A DNA stretch of 64,000 bases from Saccharothrix espanaensis DSM 44229 (GCF_000328705.1 NC_019673.1:5766001-5830000); one strand, 5' to 3'. Shown: positions 8,344-17,492, counted from the stretch's first letter. The notes: generated by a model not told the origin, from the letters alone. A program made the numbers and translations.

Positions 8344-9968
8344 GGGGTGTACCGCCCGCGGCCGTGCCCGCCCACGGCCGTCAAGTGCTGCCCGCGCGGG
8401 GCGGTGATGGCCAGCAGCGCGATGTCGTCGTGGCCGCCGTCCCCGATCCACTCGGCGGCGACCATGTGGACGTGCTCGGCCACGGCTTCGGCGGGCATCC
8501 CCGCGCACGAGGCCAGCACGTCGCGCAGCCGCTGCTCGCCGAACATCTCGCCGCCCAGCGGCCCGCCGAACGCCTCGGTGATGCCGTCGGTGTAGAGCAG
8601 GCAGGTCTCGCCGGGCGCGAGCACCACCTCCGCGGTGGTGGACGAGATCGTGGGCAGCACGCCGATCAGCGTCCCCGAGGTGGGCACCTCCTCGACCACG
8701 CCGTTCGCCCGCACGACCAGCGGCGGCAGGTGGCCGCCGGAGGTCAGGCGCAGGCGCACCCCGGCGGTGGACCGCGCTACCGACGCCAGCACCAGCGTGA
8801 CGAACCGGGTGGAGTGCCTGCTCAGCAGCGCGTCGTTGAGCAGCGACAACACCCGGGAGTGGTCCTCGGACATGGGGAGCAGCGCCTGCACGACGCCGCG
8901 CACCTTGCCCGTCATGACGGCCGCTTCCAGCCCCTTGCCGCACACGTCGCCGAGTACCGCCAGCAGGTCGTCCGGACCGGAGGTCACCGGGTGCAGGTCG
9001 TAGAAGTCGCCGCCGACCCGCTCGGTGTCCGACGCCGGGCGGTAGCGGCCCGCGAACTCGACGCCGTCCACCTGGCGCAGCACGGGCGGCAGCAGGTCAC
9101 GCGTGAGGATGTCGGTGATCGATGCCTGCGCGGCGAACAGCCGGGCGGCGGACATCGCCGAACCGGCGCGCGCGGCGAACAGCCGGGCGAACACCTCTTC
9201 GTCCTCGGTGTAGGCCTGGTGCCGGCTGCGGCGCAGCAGCACCAGCGCGCCCGCCGGCACGCCGTGGCCGGGCAGCGGGGTCACCACGATGGAGCCGATC
9301 TCGCCGAACTCCTCGGGCACCAGCCAGCCGGGAGCGGAACCGGGGTCGATCCACCGCGACGGCACCGGCGGGAACCCCTGCAACGCCTCGGCCAGGCCCG
9401 CCACCTCGTCCGCATCGATCACGAGCCGGTCGTGCACCGGGGTCCCGCCCCGCGTGCACCGCGTAACCGGGAACTCCCGGCCGCTGCCGGGCGCGATGAC
9501 CAGGGCGGCGTCCGCCAGGTGGTCGGCGGCCAGCTGAGCCGTGAGCTGCCGGCACCGGTCCGGGTTGAGCGAGGTCAGCAAGGCGGACGAGACCTTGCTC
9601 AGCAGGGCGGTGCGCTCCCGTTCGACGCGCAGCTGTTCCCGTGCCAGGTCGAGGTCGGTGCTGTCGACCAGCCACCAGGTCACCGAACCGTCCGCGTGCG
9701 GGGCGGCGTGCGCTTCGAAGCTGCGCTGCCCGATCGTGCCGGACACCGGTTCGCGCACCCCGGCGGCGTACCCGTCGTGCGCGTCCGCCAGCCAGGCGGA
9801 CCCCTCGCGCAGCGGCGTGCCCGGGAGCAACCCGGGGAACAGCCGCTCGGCGGCGGTGTTGACCGCGCTCACCGTGTCGCCGGCGACGACTACCCCGGGA
9901 CAGGGGGCACCGGTCCAGCCCGTGTCCCGCAGAACGTCCCGCAGGACTGGTTGATCGGTCTCCACCAC
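8340..9968 (-). CDS. PAS/GAF-SpoIIE (PP2C-type) serine phosphatase
   Basis: A 542-residue protein: a PAS-like domain (about 1-105), a short coiled linker, a GAF-like domain (about 125-280) and a C-terminal SpoIIE/PP2C domain (about 300-530). Metal and catalytic motifs are intact: GGDFYD (319-324), GDVCGKG (340-346), SGGHLPP, LLYTDGITEA and GGHDDIALL. The expected reaction is dephosphorylation of a Ser-phosphorylated STAS protein, here probably the one encoded two genes downstream. The GTG start at 9968 lacks a good Shine-Dalgarno sequence. The stop overlaps the GTG of the cobalamin-binding gene. It is the first gene of the three-gene sensory operon. Confidence 0.88.
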   Translation of the reverse strand: MVETDQPVLRDVLRDTGWTGAPCPGVVVAGDTVSAVNTAAERLFPGLLPGTPLREGSAWLADAHDGYAAGVREPVSGTIGQRSFEAHAAPHADGSVTWWLVDSTDLDLAREQLRVERERTALLSKVSSALLTSLNPDRCRQLTAQLAADHLADAALVIAPGSGREFPVTRCTRGGTPVHDRLVIDADEVAGLAEALQGFPPVPSRWIDPGSAPGWLVPEEFGEIGSIVVTPLPGHGVPAGALVLLRRSRHQAYTEDEEVFARLFAARAGSAMSAARLFAAQASITDILTRDLLPPVLRQVDGVEFAGRYRPASDTERVGGDFYDLHPVTSGPDDLLAVLGDVCGKGLEAAVMTGKVRGVVQALLPMSEDHSRVLSLLNDALLSRHSTRFVTLVLASVARSTAGVRLRLTSGGHLPPLVVRANGVVEEVPTSGTLIGVLPTISSTTAEVVLAPGETCLLYTDGITEAFGGPLGGEMFGEQRLRDVLASCAGMPAEAVAEHVHMVAAEWIGDGGHDDIALLAITAPRGQHLTAVGGHGRGRYTP

Positions 9969-10593
9969 AATGCACGGACGCCCGTGTCGGGGCCCTCCAC
10001 CTCACAGAACTTGGTTGTTGGACGACAATGATTGTAGTGCCGAGCCGTCGTCACCGCACGCGGGTCGATCATCGGGCGTCCGCCACCACCCCCGGCACGC
10101 CGATGGCGAGGCCGTCAGAGGTGGATGCCACCACCACCTCCAGCTGGGCGGCGTCGGACAGCACCGAAGGACCGAGTCGGGTCGTCAGGATCGCAGTCGC
10201 GTGAGGTGCGCACCGCGTATCCACGGGTGCCCTGTCCTGGGGCTTTGCCACTGAGAACGAAACTTGAGCAGGAACGCGACGACGTTCCGGTCCGGGCCGT
10301 GGGCCGAGGGGTCCGCCCATCTCCCACGCGCTACCGCTTCCGGCTTCTCGTGACGCCGAAGCACCCGTCCGGACCGCGACTGCGGGCCGTCGGGCGACAG
10401 CTTCGGAAACCCGGCGTCGGGCACGAAATCCACGTGCGGGCCTGCCACGCACGGTCGCGCCGGGTCGGGGTGGCCCTGTCCAGGACCCCGACGGCCGACA
10501 CCGGAGATGGCCGGACGCCATCGGTGCGATCGAGGTCGTGGACGTGGTTGCCTGGTCAACCGGGGGTCTGTGGTCCCCTGGTCCGCTACGGGG
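9969..10593. other. Intergenic stretch without a supported gene
   Basis: Reading frames are open on both strands here, but none shows a recognisable motif or sustained protein-like texture. The leftward frame ending at 10069 has a fairly regular last 40 residues (TRLGPSVLSDAAQLEVVVAS), which could be the tail of a decayed gene. The stretch should contain the promoter of the phosphatase operon immediately right of 9968, and the bases around 10000-10060 are relatively AT-rich, in keeping with that. Confidence 0.3.
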
Positions 10594-10962
10594 TCACACG
10601 CCGCGCAGTGGCGGGTAGGGCTCGCCCGGCGGGTGTTGTGGCCTGTTGGCGTCCCTGGCCTCTTGGAGCTGGTCTTCCAGGGTGACGATGCGGCAAGCGG
10701 CGTCCAACGCGGTGCCCTGGTCCATCAGTTCCCGGACGCGGGCGGCCAGACGCAGTTGGTAGCGGGAGTACCGGCGGTGTCCACCGGCTGAGCGCTGCGG
10801 CTCGATCAGCCCGGCCTCGTCCAGGCTGCGCATGAACCCGGCCGACGTGCCGAGCATCTCCGCGGCCCGGCCCATGGTGTAGGCCGGGTAGTGGTCGTCG
10901 TCGAACCTCTCGGCCGTGGTCTGCGCCGGGGCCTGTGGTTCGTCTTTTTCCTCTGGGTTCAT
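10594..10962 (-). CDS. MerR-like HTH regulator
   Basis: A 122-residue protein. An acidic N-terminal tail is followed by a MerR-type winged helix: YTMGRAAEMLGTSAGFMRSLDEAGLI, then RSAGGHRRYSRYQLRLAARVRELM. A short helical stretch (ALDAACRIVTLEDQLQEAR) follows in place of a metal or drug sensor domain. Proteins of this type are common single-domain actinobacterial regulators, often near cold-shock genes; no such gene was found here. A GGAGG Shine-Dalgarno sequence sits five bases before the ATG. A perfect GC-rich inverted repeat lies just upstream of the ribosome-binding site and could be its own operator. Confidence 0.85.
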   Translation of the reverse strand: MNPEEKDEPQAPAQTTAERFDDDHYPAYTMGRAAEMLGTSAGFMRSLDEAGLIEPQRSAGGHRRYSRYQLRLAARVRELMDQGTALDAACRIVTLEDQLQEARDANRPQHPPGEPYPPLRGV

Positions 10963-10980
10963 CGCGCCTCCGCATCACGA

Positions 10981-11011
10981 GGGGCCCCGGCGCAGTACGC
11001 GCCGGGGCCCC
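10981..11011. promoter_or_regulatory. Perfect 13-bp inverted repeat before the MerR-like gene
   Basis: Arms at 10981-10993 and 10999-11011 are perfectly complementary GC pairs with a 5-base loop (agtac). The hairpin lies 18 bases upstream of the start of the leftward MerR-like gene. It could be a terminator of a lost upstream gene, a 5'-UTR structure covering the ribosome-binding site region, or a dimeric regulator's operator. No U-tract follows on either strand. Confidence 0.5.
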
Positions 11012-11728
11012 AGGGGTGTTGGGTTTCACTTCCACCTAGCCGACCGTGAGACCGGCTTCCTCTGTCCGCTCGACCCGCAAGGAACGCGGGTGCTGCGGGG
11101 ATCGCTTGTGCGTAACCGAAGACCACCTTCCAATCAGATGGAACTGCGGTACCCGTCCGGCCGAGTTCTGCCGAAACCGGGCGATCCGATGGTGTGCGAC
11201 CCTTCCCTTCTCCTCTGATCAACAACTCCTGCAACCTCACGCGACGGTCGGCACCGGTCCTGATGCACATGCCGGAATCACCTCACCGACCATCCCTGGC
11301 CACCTGCCAAGAGCCCCGTCCACTGCTCGGCTCCGACAGACCTGGCCGTACCGCATCAACTGCTCTATCAACCGCTGCTATCAACTACCACTGCTAGCGA
11401 CTGCTACAACAACTGCGATTACGACGTATCACTACAAACGGTCGTCGGCACCGGGATCGTTCCTCCGGTCACATCCGCCGATCAACCCCTGGTCCACTGC
11501 CGCGGAGCCCCTTCACTGCCTGGCCCCAGCATGTCCGACCGTCTTGCCTCGAACTCACGGGCAGTTCGTCTTCTCCCGTGCTACTGACTTTCTCTCTGCC
11601 AACAAGGAGAACACTACACACACCCACCGCCGAATGTCTACTTCGACTGGCACAGATTTGCTCGTCCGGGTGACAAAGGACCTCTCACCAGCGGCGATGA
11701 GGTCGAACAGTGCCGACCGAGGTCGGTC
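11012..11728. other. Non-coding stretch of lower GC content
   Basis: About 0.7 kb without a credible gene. The long rightward frame through it gives a Thr/Ser/Pro-rich read-through product with no motif. The section 11350-11640 is clearly poorer in GC than the flanks and contains short CTGCTA/CAAC-rich repeats. Immediately after the stop of the leftward membrane-protein gene, 11715-11728 is a small palindrome (GACCGA-GG-TCGGTC) that may act as a weak terminator. Confidence 0.4.
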
Positions 11729-12247
11729 CTACGTGGTGGCGCGCGGGTCGAGCAGCCCGCGCGCCACGAAGAACACGACCCCGGCAAGCACCGCGGACAC
11801 GGCGAGCAGCACGAGGTAGACGGCCAGGCCCGCCGTGAACGGGACCTGCCGCGGCCCGCTGTTCAAGGTCGTCAACTGGAGGAAGCAGGTCAACGCGGCG
11901 CAGAAGACCGTCCCGCCCCACAGCACACCGAGCACGCGCAGCGTGGCGCCCGCCCGGTTCACGTCCAGGCTCTCGCCTTGGACCGACGAGCGCGCGCTTG
12001 TGAGGGTCGCGCCGGACAGCAGCAGCCAGAACGCCGTCAGCGCGCCCACGACCACGCCGATCGTGCTCAGCGGGTGGTACGAAGTGGGCAGACCCAGGCC
12101 GACGACGACCAGCACCACCCCGATCACCAGGGCCGCGCCGACCAAGAGCAGTCCGACAACCCCGCAGCGGGCCCGCACGTGCGCGGCCCGCTGCGGGGAG
12201 ATCCGCACGTACAGCGGCGGCGGGTCGCCTCCGACCGGGATGATCAC
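11729..12247 (-). CDS. Four-helix membrane protein of ESX-like operon
   Basis: A 172-residue protein with four hydrophobic segments at about 28-52, 60-82, 103-124 and 137-162 and little else, so an integral membrane protein without a recognised family. Its GTG at 12247 overlaps the stop of the WXG100-like gene (GTGA), making it the fourth and last gene of a translationally coupled operon. It may anchor or assist the upstream ESX-like products, but no ATPase or EccB/C/D-type translocon component is present nearby. Function is unknown. Confidence 0.7.
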   Translation of the reverse strand: MIIPVGGDPPPLYVRISPQRAAHVRARCGVVGLLLVGAALVIGVVLVVVGLGLPTSYHPLSTIGVVVGALTAFWLLLSGATLTSARSSVQGESLDVNRAGATLRVLGVLWGGTVFCAALTCFLQLTTLNSGPRQVPFTAGLAVYLVLLAVSAVLAGVVFFVARGLLDPRATT

Positions 12248-13014
12248 CTCTCCAGCGACCAGTCGGAGCCGTCGCCGTCGGTGACGCTCGCGTCGGACAT
12301 GTCCGCGGTGTTCGGCATGGTCCACTCCGTGCCGATGTCGCGGATCTTCTGGGCGATGTTCTGCTGTTCGGCCTCGATGGTGTTGGTGTGCGACTCCAGC
12401 GCCATGACCGTCGCGCCGATGATCCCGATCGCGACGGCGAGCCCGCCCGCGATGGCACCGATCGCCGCCGGCGCGCCGACGACCGTGCACGCGGCGGCCA
12501 CCGCGGCGATCGCCGACACCACCAACGTCGCCAGCGCCACGCCGATGGCGATCCAGAACGCGTCGATCGAGTTGGCCAGGCTGACCAGCGACGACCGCAT
12601 CTGGTTCGAGACGTCCTTGACCGCGTTCAGCCCGGCCGCCTGGGGCGGGACGGTGGCGGCGTAGGCGCGCGCCGCCTTGCCCGTCCACGCCACGTTGGTC
12701 TGCATCTTGTCCAGCCCGATCGTGCCCGCGATGTCGCCGAGCACGTTGCCGACCTTGTCCGACCACTCCTCGGCGACCTGGTTGAGCCGGTCGGAGTCGC
12801 CGGGCTGCCGGAACAGCTGGTCCACCCGGGCCCAGAACTCGGAGATCTTCGCGTTGACCTGCCGGAACAGCTCCTCGACCTGCTCCACGACCCACCTGAG
12901 CGGGGCGGGCACCCAGCTCAGCGTCCGGTTGACGGTCTCGAAGAACCGGCGCAGGATGCGGTCGACCTCGTCGGCCTTGCCGCGCGCCTCCACGACCAGC
13001 GGGTTGCCGCTCAT
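12244..13014 (-). CDS. WXG100/ESX-like protein with two C-terminal membrane helices
   Basis: A 256-residue protein. The first ~150 residues are helical; a WTG motif at 110-112 (NVAWTGKAARAY) has the form of the WXG turn of ESX/type VII substrates. Two hydrophobic segments at about 154-176 and 182-206 follow, then an acidic tail. Plain WXG100 proteins are about 100 residues, so this is an extended membrane-attached variant. The ATG at 13014 overlaps the stop of the preceding small ESX-like gene. The operon arrangement suggests the small protein and this one form a helical pair; secretion by a type VII system elsewhere in the genome is inferred. Confidence 0.72.
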   Translation of the reverse strand: MSGNPLVVEARGKADEVDRILRRFFETVNRTLSWVPAPLRWVVEQVEELFRQVNAKISEFWARVDQLFRQPGDSDRLNQVAEEWSDKVGNVLGDIAGTIGLDKMQTNVAWTGKAARAYAATVPPQAAGLNAVKDVSNQMRSSLVSLANSIDAFWIAIGVALATLVVSAIAAVAAACTVVGAPAAIGAIAGGLAVAIGIIGATVMALESHTNTIEAEQQNIAQKIRDIGTEWTMPNTADMSDASVTDGDGSDWSLER

Positions 13015-13328
13015 CGGTTCCCCGCGATCCGGTTCAGCTCGTGCATGTTGGCTTCCTCTTCGCGCTGGTAGGTCTCGGCGGCGGCGCGCAGGCTGTCGCC
13101 GAGGCCGGTGAACGCCTCGACCGCCCGGCCCAGCAGGTCCTCCAGCACGACGCGCGCGTTCTCGTAGGTCTGGTCGAGGTTGCGGTCCACCGCCCACATC
13201 GACAGGTCGGCACCGGTCAGGTGCAGGTCGCCGATGGCCCGCCGGGGCGCTTCGACCTTCTCCGCGGCCTGCGACCAGAGGCTCGCGTCGTCGTGCATGG
13301 CGCGCAGTTCGGTCGTGATGTCGCTCAT
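13011..13328 (-). CDS. Small ESX/EspC-like helical protein
   Basis: A 105-residue, entirely helical, acidic protein with the size and heptad texture of ESX-associated substrates or target proteins (ALWSQAAEKVEAPRRAIGDL-type N-terminal helix; long C-terminal helix rich in Ala/Glu ending AAETYQREEEANMHELNRI). No clear WXG motif is present, so it is closer to EspC-like companions than to EsxA/B. It overlaps by four bases with both the upstream YbaB-like gene and the downstream WXG100-like gene. The family assignment comes from pattern and context and is moderately secure. Confidence 0.65.
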   Translation of the reverse strand: MSDITTELRAMHDDASLWSQAAEKVEAPRRAIGDLHLTGADLSMWAVDRNLDQTYENARVVLEDLLGRAVEAFTGLGDSLRAAAETYQREEEANMHELNRIAGNR

Positions 13329-14029
13329 GGCAGCAGCCCCACCCGTCGCAGGAGGGTGGTCGGATCACTGGCCAGGGCGCGGAGTTCGGCGATGGCGGGA
13401 CCCTGCGGCCCGTCCGCCAGGCGGCTCGGCGACCCGGCGGCGTGCAGCTTGCGCAGGACTTCGAGGAGTTCGCCCTCGATCTCCCGGTTGGGTGCGCCGT
13501 GCGCCCACGTGCCGTCGGTCTCGAAACCGATCAACTGTCCTGTTCGGACGGTTCCGCGCACGTGGCCGCCCGCGCTCTCCGCCGTCACCGGGTTGTCGGC
13601 CGCGTGGTCGAGCTCACTGGCGAACGCGTCCAGTTCCGCGGTGACGGCGTCGAACAGCCGGAGCGCGTCCTGCCTGGTGAGCCGGGAGTCGAAGGACACC
13701 GGGGTTCGCGGCTCCGAGCTGCCCGAAGTGGACGCTCGCGTTGACTCCAGTCCGCTCGCCAACGCCTGCATGGTCGCGTTGTTCGCCGCGCTGAGCACAG
13801 CCCCGCCGAGGCGGCGCGGGTCGAGCGCGCGCCGCCAGTCCGCGATGAGCGTGACCGCGCGCGTCTGACCGTCCGGTCCGACCGCGACGGTCACGGCACC
13901 GCTCACGTCCACCCCGATCGCCGAGTCCGAGTCGTCCTGCTCGACGGGCCGCGATGGTGTGGCACGTCGTTCGGCCGCGTACTCCCAGTCCTCGGCCTCC
14001 TCGAAACCCCATCGTCGGTCATCTACCAC
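13325..14029 (-). CDS. YbaB/EbfC-like domain protein, first gene of ESX-like operon
   Basis: A 234-residue protein. Its central segment (SGAVTVAVGPDGQTRAVTLIADWRR...LGGAVLSAANNA) has the beta-strand/helix pattern of the YbaB/EbfC DNA-binding family. In actinomycetes such domains are often found beside type VII substrates. The C-terminal half (QDALRLFDAVTAELDAFASEL and following) is a helical and beta extension with no assigned role. I prefer the GTG at 14029, preceded by AGGGGGA at good spacing, over the GTG at 14059, which has no Shine-Dalgarno sequence. Its stop overlaps the next start (ATGA). DNA binding is possible but unproven. Confidence 0.7.
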   Translation of the reverse strand: MVDDRRWGFEEAEDWEYAAERRATPSRPVEQDDSDSAIGVDVSGAVTVAVGPDGQTRAVTLIADWRRALDPRRLGGAVLSAANNATMQALASGLESTRASTSGSSEPRTPVSFDSRLTRQDALRLFDAVTAELDAFASELDHAADNPVTAESAGGHVRGTVRTGQLIGFETDGTWAHGAPNREIEGELLEVLRKLHAAGSPSRLADGPQGPAIAELRALASDPTTLLRRVGLLP

Positions 14030-14303
14030 ACGTTCCCCCTGCTGACTACTTTGTGTCACTGATCAATTCGGTCTGCAACCACACCGCGCCGACGGAGACG
14101 CCTGCCGCCGGGCGGTCCGAGAACCGCCGGACGACGAGAGTCCACAGTGGACAATTGTGCGGCCGGCACGGCCGCGGCGGGCACCGCCGCGACTCGTCCG
14201 AACCGCGTCCGTCTCCCCGTGAGGTGGTGCGATGTCGCTACCGGGGCGAGCTTGCCGGCTGGACCTGGCACGAACCTGGCACGGCGTGGTGGATACTCGC
14301 CCG

Positions 14304-17057
14304 ATGGGGGCGGTGCGGTTCCAGTTGCTCGGCGAGGTCCGGACTTCGACGGAGGACGGGTTCGCCCCGATCCGGCACGCTCGGGTGCGGTGCGTGCTCG
14401 CGGCGCTGCTGGTGGACGCGAACCGGGTGGTCGACGTCGACGTGCTGGCCGATCGCGTGTGGGGCGAGCGGCTGCCGCAACGGCCCCGGGAAGGGGTCTA
14501 CAGCTACGTGTCACGGCTGCGGCGGGCGCTCGCGGACGTGCCGGGGGCCGTTCTGGGCAAGCGGTCCGGCGGGTACGTGCTCGACGTCGACCCGCAGGCG
14601 GTGGACCTGCACCGGTTCCGGGAGCTGGTGGCGTGCGGCGGTGACGACCGGGACCGCGCGGCATCGCTCGGGTCGGCGTTGGACCTCGTGGTCGGCACCC
14701 CGTTGACCGGGGTCGACTCGCCGTGGGCCACGTCGGTGCGCGAGGAGGTCGAGCGGGAGGTGTTCGCGGCGCGCCTGGACGCGCACGAGGTCGCATTGCG
14801 GCTGGGCCGGCACGTGCAGGCGGTGACGCCCCTGACCGCGCTGGCCGCCCATCACCCGTTGGACGAGCGGGTCGCCCGGCTGGTGCTGCTCGCGCTGACG
14901 GGGAGCGGGCTGCACGCCGAGGCGTTGGCGCACTACGAGGCGCTGCGGCGGCGGCTCGCCGACGAGTTGGGCGTCGACCCGAGCCCCGAGTTGCGGGAGG
15001 TCCACCGGCGCGTGCTCACCCACGGCCGCGTGCCTACCGACGACCGTGAACCCGCCGCGCCGCACCCGGTGCCCCGGCAGCTGCCCGCCGCACCGCGCTG
15101 GTTCACCGGCCGCCCGGACGAGCTGGCCGCGTTGGACGACCTGCTCAGCCACCCGGGCCCGGCCGTGGTCTCGGGCAGCGGCGGCATCGGCAAGAGCACG
15201 CTCGCGCTGCGCTGGGCCCACCGGCACGCCGACCGCTTCCCCGGCGGGCTGCTGTTCGCCAACCTGCGCGGCTTCGACCCCTCGGGCAGCCCGGTGCCGG
15301 CCTCGTCCGCGCTGCTCGGCTTCCTCGACGCGCTCGGTGTCGGCAGGGACGCCGCGCCGGCCGACCTCGACGCCCGGACCGCGCTGTTCCGCAGCCTCAC
15401 CGCCGACCGCCGGGTCCTCGTCGTGCTCGACAACGCCGCCGACACCGCGCAGGTGACGCCGCTGCTGCCCGGCAGCGGGTGCGTCACGCTGGTCACCAGC
15501 CGGCACCGGCTGCCCGCGCTGGTCACCGCGCACGGGGCGCTCCCGGTGCGCCTCGACGTGCTGCCCGCCGCCGACGCCCGCGCGCTGCTCGCCGAGCGGA
15601 TCGGGGCCGCGCGTGTCGCCGCCGAACCCGCCGCTGTCGACGACCTGGTCGGGCACTGCGCGGGCCTGCCGCTCGCGCTGAGCGTCGTGGCCGGCCGAGC
15701 CCAGGCGCACCCCACGTTCCCGTTGGCCGCGTTCGCCGCCCAGCTGGGCGACGTGACCACCAGGCTCAGCGAGCTGGACGACGACCCGGCGGCCGGCGTG
15801 CGGACCGTGCTGTCGTGGTCCACCGAGGCGCTCGATGACGAGCACGCACGGATGTTCGCCCTGCTCGGCACCACGCCGGGACCCGACTGCACCGCGGTGT
15901 CCGCGGCCTGCCTGGCCGACCTGCCGCCGGCGCGGGCCACCGCCGTGCTGCGCGCGCTGGAGCGGATGTCGCTGGTGCAGGAGCACCGAGCCGGCCGCTA
16001 CCGCATGTACGACCTGGTCCGCCTGCACGCCGCCGAACAGGACATCCCGCAGCAGGACCGGGACGCCGCCGTGCGCAGGGTGGTGGACCTGCACACGCAC
16101 ACCGCCGCGTCGGCCACCGCGGTGGTGTGGCCGTTCCGCCGGGCGAGCCCGCTCGGCCCCGTGCCGCCGGGCCGCCACACCCACGTGCCCGAGGACCTCG
16201 ACGCCGCGCTGGCCTGGTTCACCGACGAGCGGGCCGTGCTGGCCGCGACCGTCCGGGCGGCATCGGAACTCGGGCTGCACCACCAGGTGTGGCAGCTCGC
16301 CCGGCACCTGACGCCCCTCTACGACCGGGCCGGCTTCCTCCAGGACGTGGCCGACGCGTGGCAGTTGGCGGTCCCGGCCTCCCGGGCGCTGGGCCGGGAC
16401 GACCTGCTGGCCGACGCGCTGCTGGCACTGGGCTACGCCAACGGCCAGCTCGGCCAACTGGACGACGGGCTGGAGCACGTGAACCGGGCGCTGGCGCTGG
16501 CACGGCAGACCGGCGACCAGATGGTGGAGGCCATCGCCGAGAACTCCTTGTCGATCCTGGTCGAGTGGACGGGCGACCTCGCCGGCGCGATGCGGCACGC
16601 GCAACGCTCGCACGAACTGCTGCGCCGCCAGGGCAACGACGTGTTCGAGGCTCAATCGCTCGGCCAGGTCGGCTGGTTGGCCGCGCGCCTGGGCGACCAC
16701 GAGACCGCGCTCGACGCGTGCCGCACCGCCGTGGAGGTGTTCCGCGCACAAGGAGACCGGGACAGCCAGGCCATCGCCACCAGCGCCCTCGGGTACGTCG
16801 CCCGCGCGACCGGTCGCCTGGACGACGCACGAGCCCTCTACCAGGAGGCGTGCGACCTGCTCCGTGAAGTGGGCAACGTGCGCCGGGAGGCGAAGGCCGT
16901 CGAGATGTTCGCCGAACTTCTGGTGGAGATCGGCGACCACGCCGCAGCACGCGCCACATGGGAACGAGCCCACAGCCTGTTCCGCGCCCAACACCGCGTG
17001 GCGGACGTGGAACGCGTCGAAGCACACCTGGAAGCGCTCGACATCGACCACCACTGA
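14304..17057 (+). CDS. SARP-BTAD-NB-ARC-TPR transcriptional regulator
   Basis: A 917-residue AfsR-type regulator. Residues 1-95 are an OmpR-like winged helix (RFQLLGEVR, then RCVLAALLVDANRVV, SYVSRLRRAL). About 100-240 is the bacterial transcriptional activator domain. An NB-ARC ATPase follows, with Walker A GSGGIGKST (291-299), Walker B RVLVVLDNAAD and CVTLVTSRHRL, then a winged helix with RYRMYDLVRLHA, and TPR repeats from about 680 to the end. Such proteins activate secondary-metabolite or developmental genes. I chose the ATG at 14304, where homology to the SARP fold begins. It is divergent from the ESX-like operon across a 270-bp intergenic region; its target is unknown. Confidence 0.85.
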   Translation: MGAVRFQLLGEVRTSTEDGFAPIRHARVRCVLAALLVDANRVVDVDVLADRVWGERLPQRPREGVYSYVSRLRRALADVPGAVLGKRSGGYVLDVDPQAVDLHRFRELVACGGDDRDRAASLGSALDLVVGTPLTGVDSPWATSVREEVEREVFAARLDAHEVALRLGRHVQAVTPLTALAAHHPLDERVARLVLLALTGSGLHAEALAHYEALRRRLADELGVDPSPELREVHRRVLTHGRVPTDDREPAAPHPVPRQLPAAPRWFTGRPDELAALDDLLSHPGPAVVSGSGGIGKSTLALRWAHRHADRFPGGLLFANLRGFDPSGSPVPASSALLGFLDALGVGRDAAPADLDARTALFRSLTADRRVLVVLDNAADTAQVTPLLPGSGCVTLVTSRHRLPALVTAHGALPVRLDVLPAADARALLAERIGAARVAAEPAAVDDLVGHCAGLPLALSVVAGRAQAHPTFPLAAFAAQLGDVTTRLSELDDDPAAGVRTVLSWSTEALDDEHARMFALLGTTPGPDCTAVSAACLADLPPARATAVLRALERMSLVQEHRAGRYRMYDLVRLHAAEQDIPQQDRDAAVRRVVDLHTHTAASATAVVWPFRRASPLGPVPPGRHTHVPEDLDAALAWFTDERAVLAATVRAASELGLHHQVWQLARHLTPLYDRAGFLQDVADAWQLAVPASRALGRDDLLADALLALGYANGQLGQLDDGLEHVNRALALARQTGDQMVEAIAENSLSILVEWTGDLAGAMRHAQRSHELLRRQGNDVFEAQSLGQVGWLAARLGDHETALDACRTAVEVFRAQGDRDSQAIATSALGYVARATGRLDDARALYQEACDLLREVGNVRREAKAVEMFAELLVEIGDHAAARATWERAHSLFRAQHRVADVERVEAHLEALDIDHH

Positions 17058-17111
17058 ACCGAACAATCCTCCGGGGGTGCAATCAGTTCCGGCGGAGAAT
17101 CAGGGAGTCTG

Positions 17112-17492
17112 TCAGACCGCGGTGACAGTGCCGATGGCGCGGCCGATCTTCGCGGGCTCGGCGAGCGTGCCCGCCACGCTGAACGCGGCCGGACTGGCCG
17201 ACGCGGCGACCAGCGCCGCCAGCACCCGCAACGCCATCAGCAGCGGGTAGGTGGTGACGAAGGCGGTGGCGAAGTCGATCGCGGCGAACACCACGAGCCC
17301 ACCGACGATGGGGACCTTCCTCGGCAGCCTGGCGGTGAGCACGGCCATGATCGGGGCGGCGACCGCGTAGGTGATCGAGAAGGCGATGACCAACTGGCCC
17401 GCCGCCGCCTCGCTCACCTCCAGATCGGCCGAGATCGCGGGAAGGATGCCCGCGATGATGAAGTCGTCGGGGCCCGTGTGGTGTCCCCTCAA
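17112..17492 (-). pseudogene. Truncated MFS transporter (N-terminal quarter only)
   Basis: The 126-residue product matches the first helices of DHA1-type drug exporters: DDFIIAGILPAISADLEVSEAA, then a helix pair and the RLPRK loop. It ends after helix 4-5 with TVTAV and a stop, where an intact transporter would run to about 400 residues. Helix 1 upstream of the DDF motif is also missing, so the fragment is truncated on both sides. Nothing resembling the rest of the transporter is found nearby, so this is a gene relic. Confidence 0.7.

Noticed and set aside
10069..10521. Leftward 150-aa open frame right of the phosphatase gene
   Set aside because: No Shine-Dalgarno sequence, Arg-rich N-terminal half and no motif; at most the tail of a decayed gene.
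11046..11819. Rightward 257-aa open frame in the lower-GC region
   Set aside because: Thr/Ser/Pro/Arg noise, overlaps the 3' end of a real membrane-protein gene and has no start signal.
14511..17066. Leftward 851-aa open frame
   Set aside because: Exact antisense of the SARP-NB-ARC regulator; low-complexity Gln/Arg/Gly product without domains.
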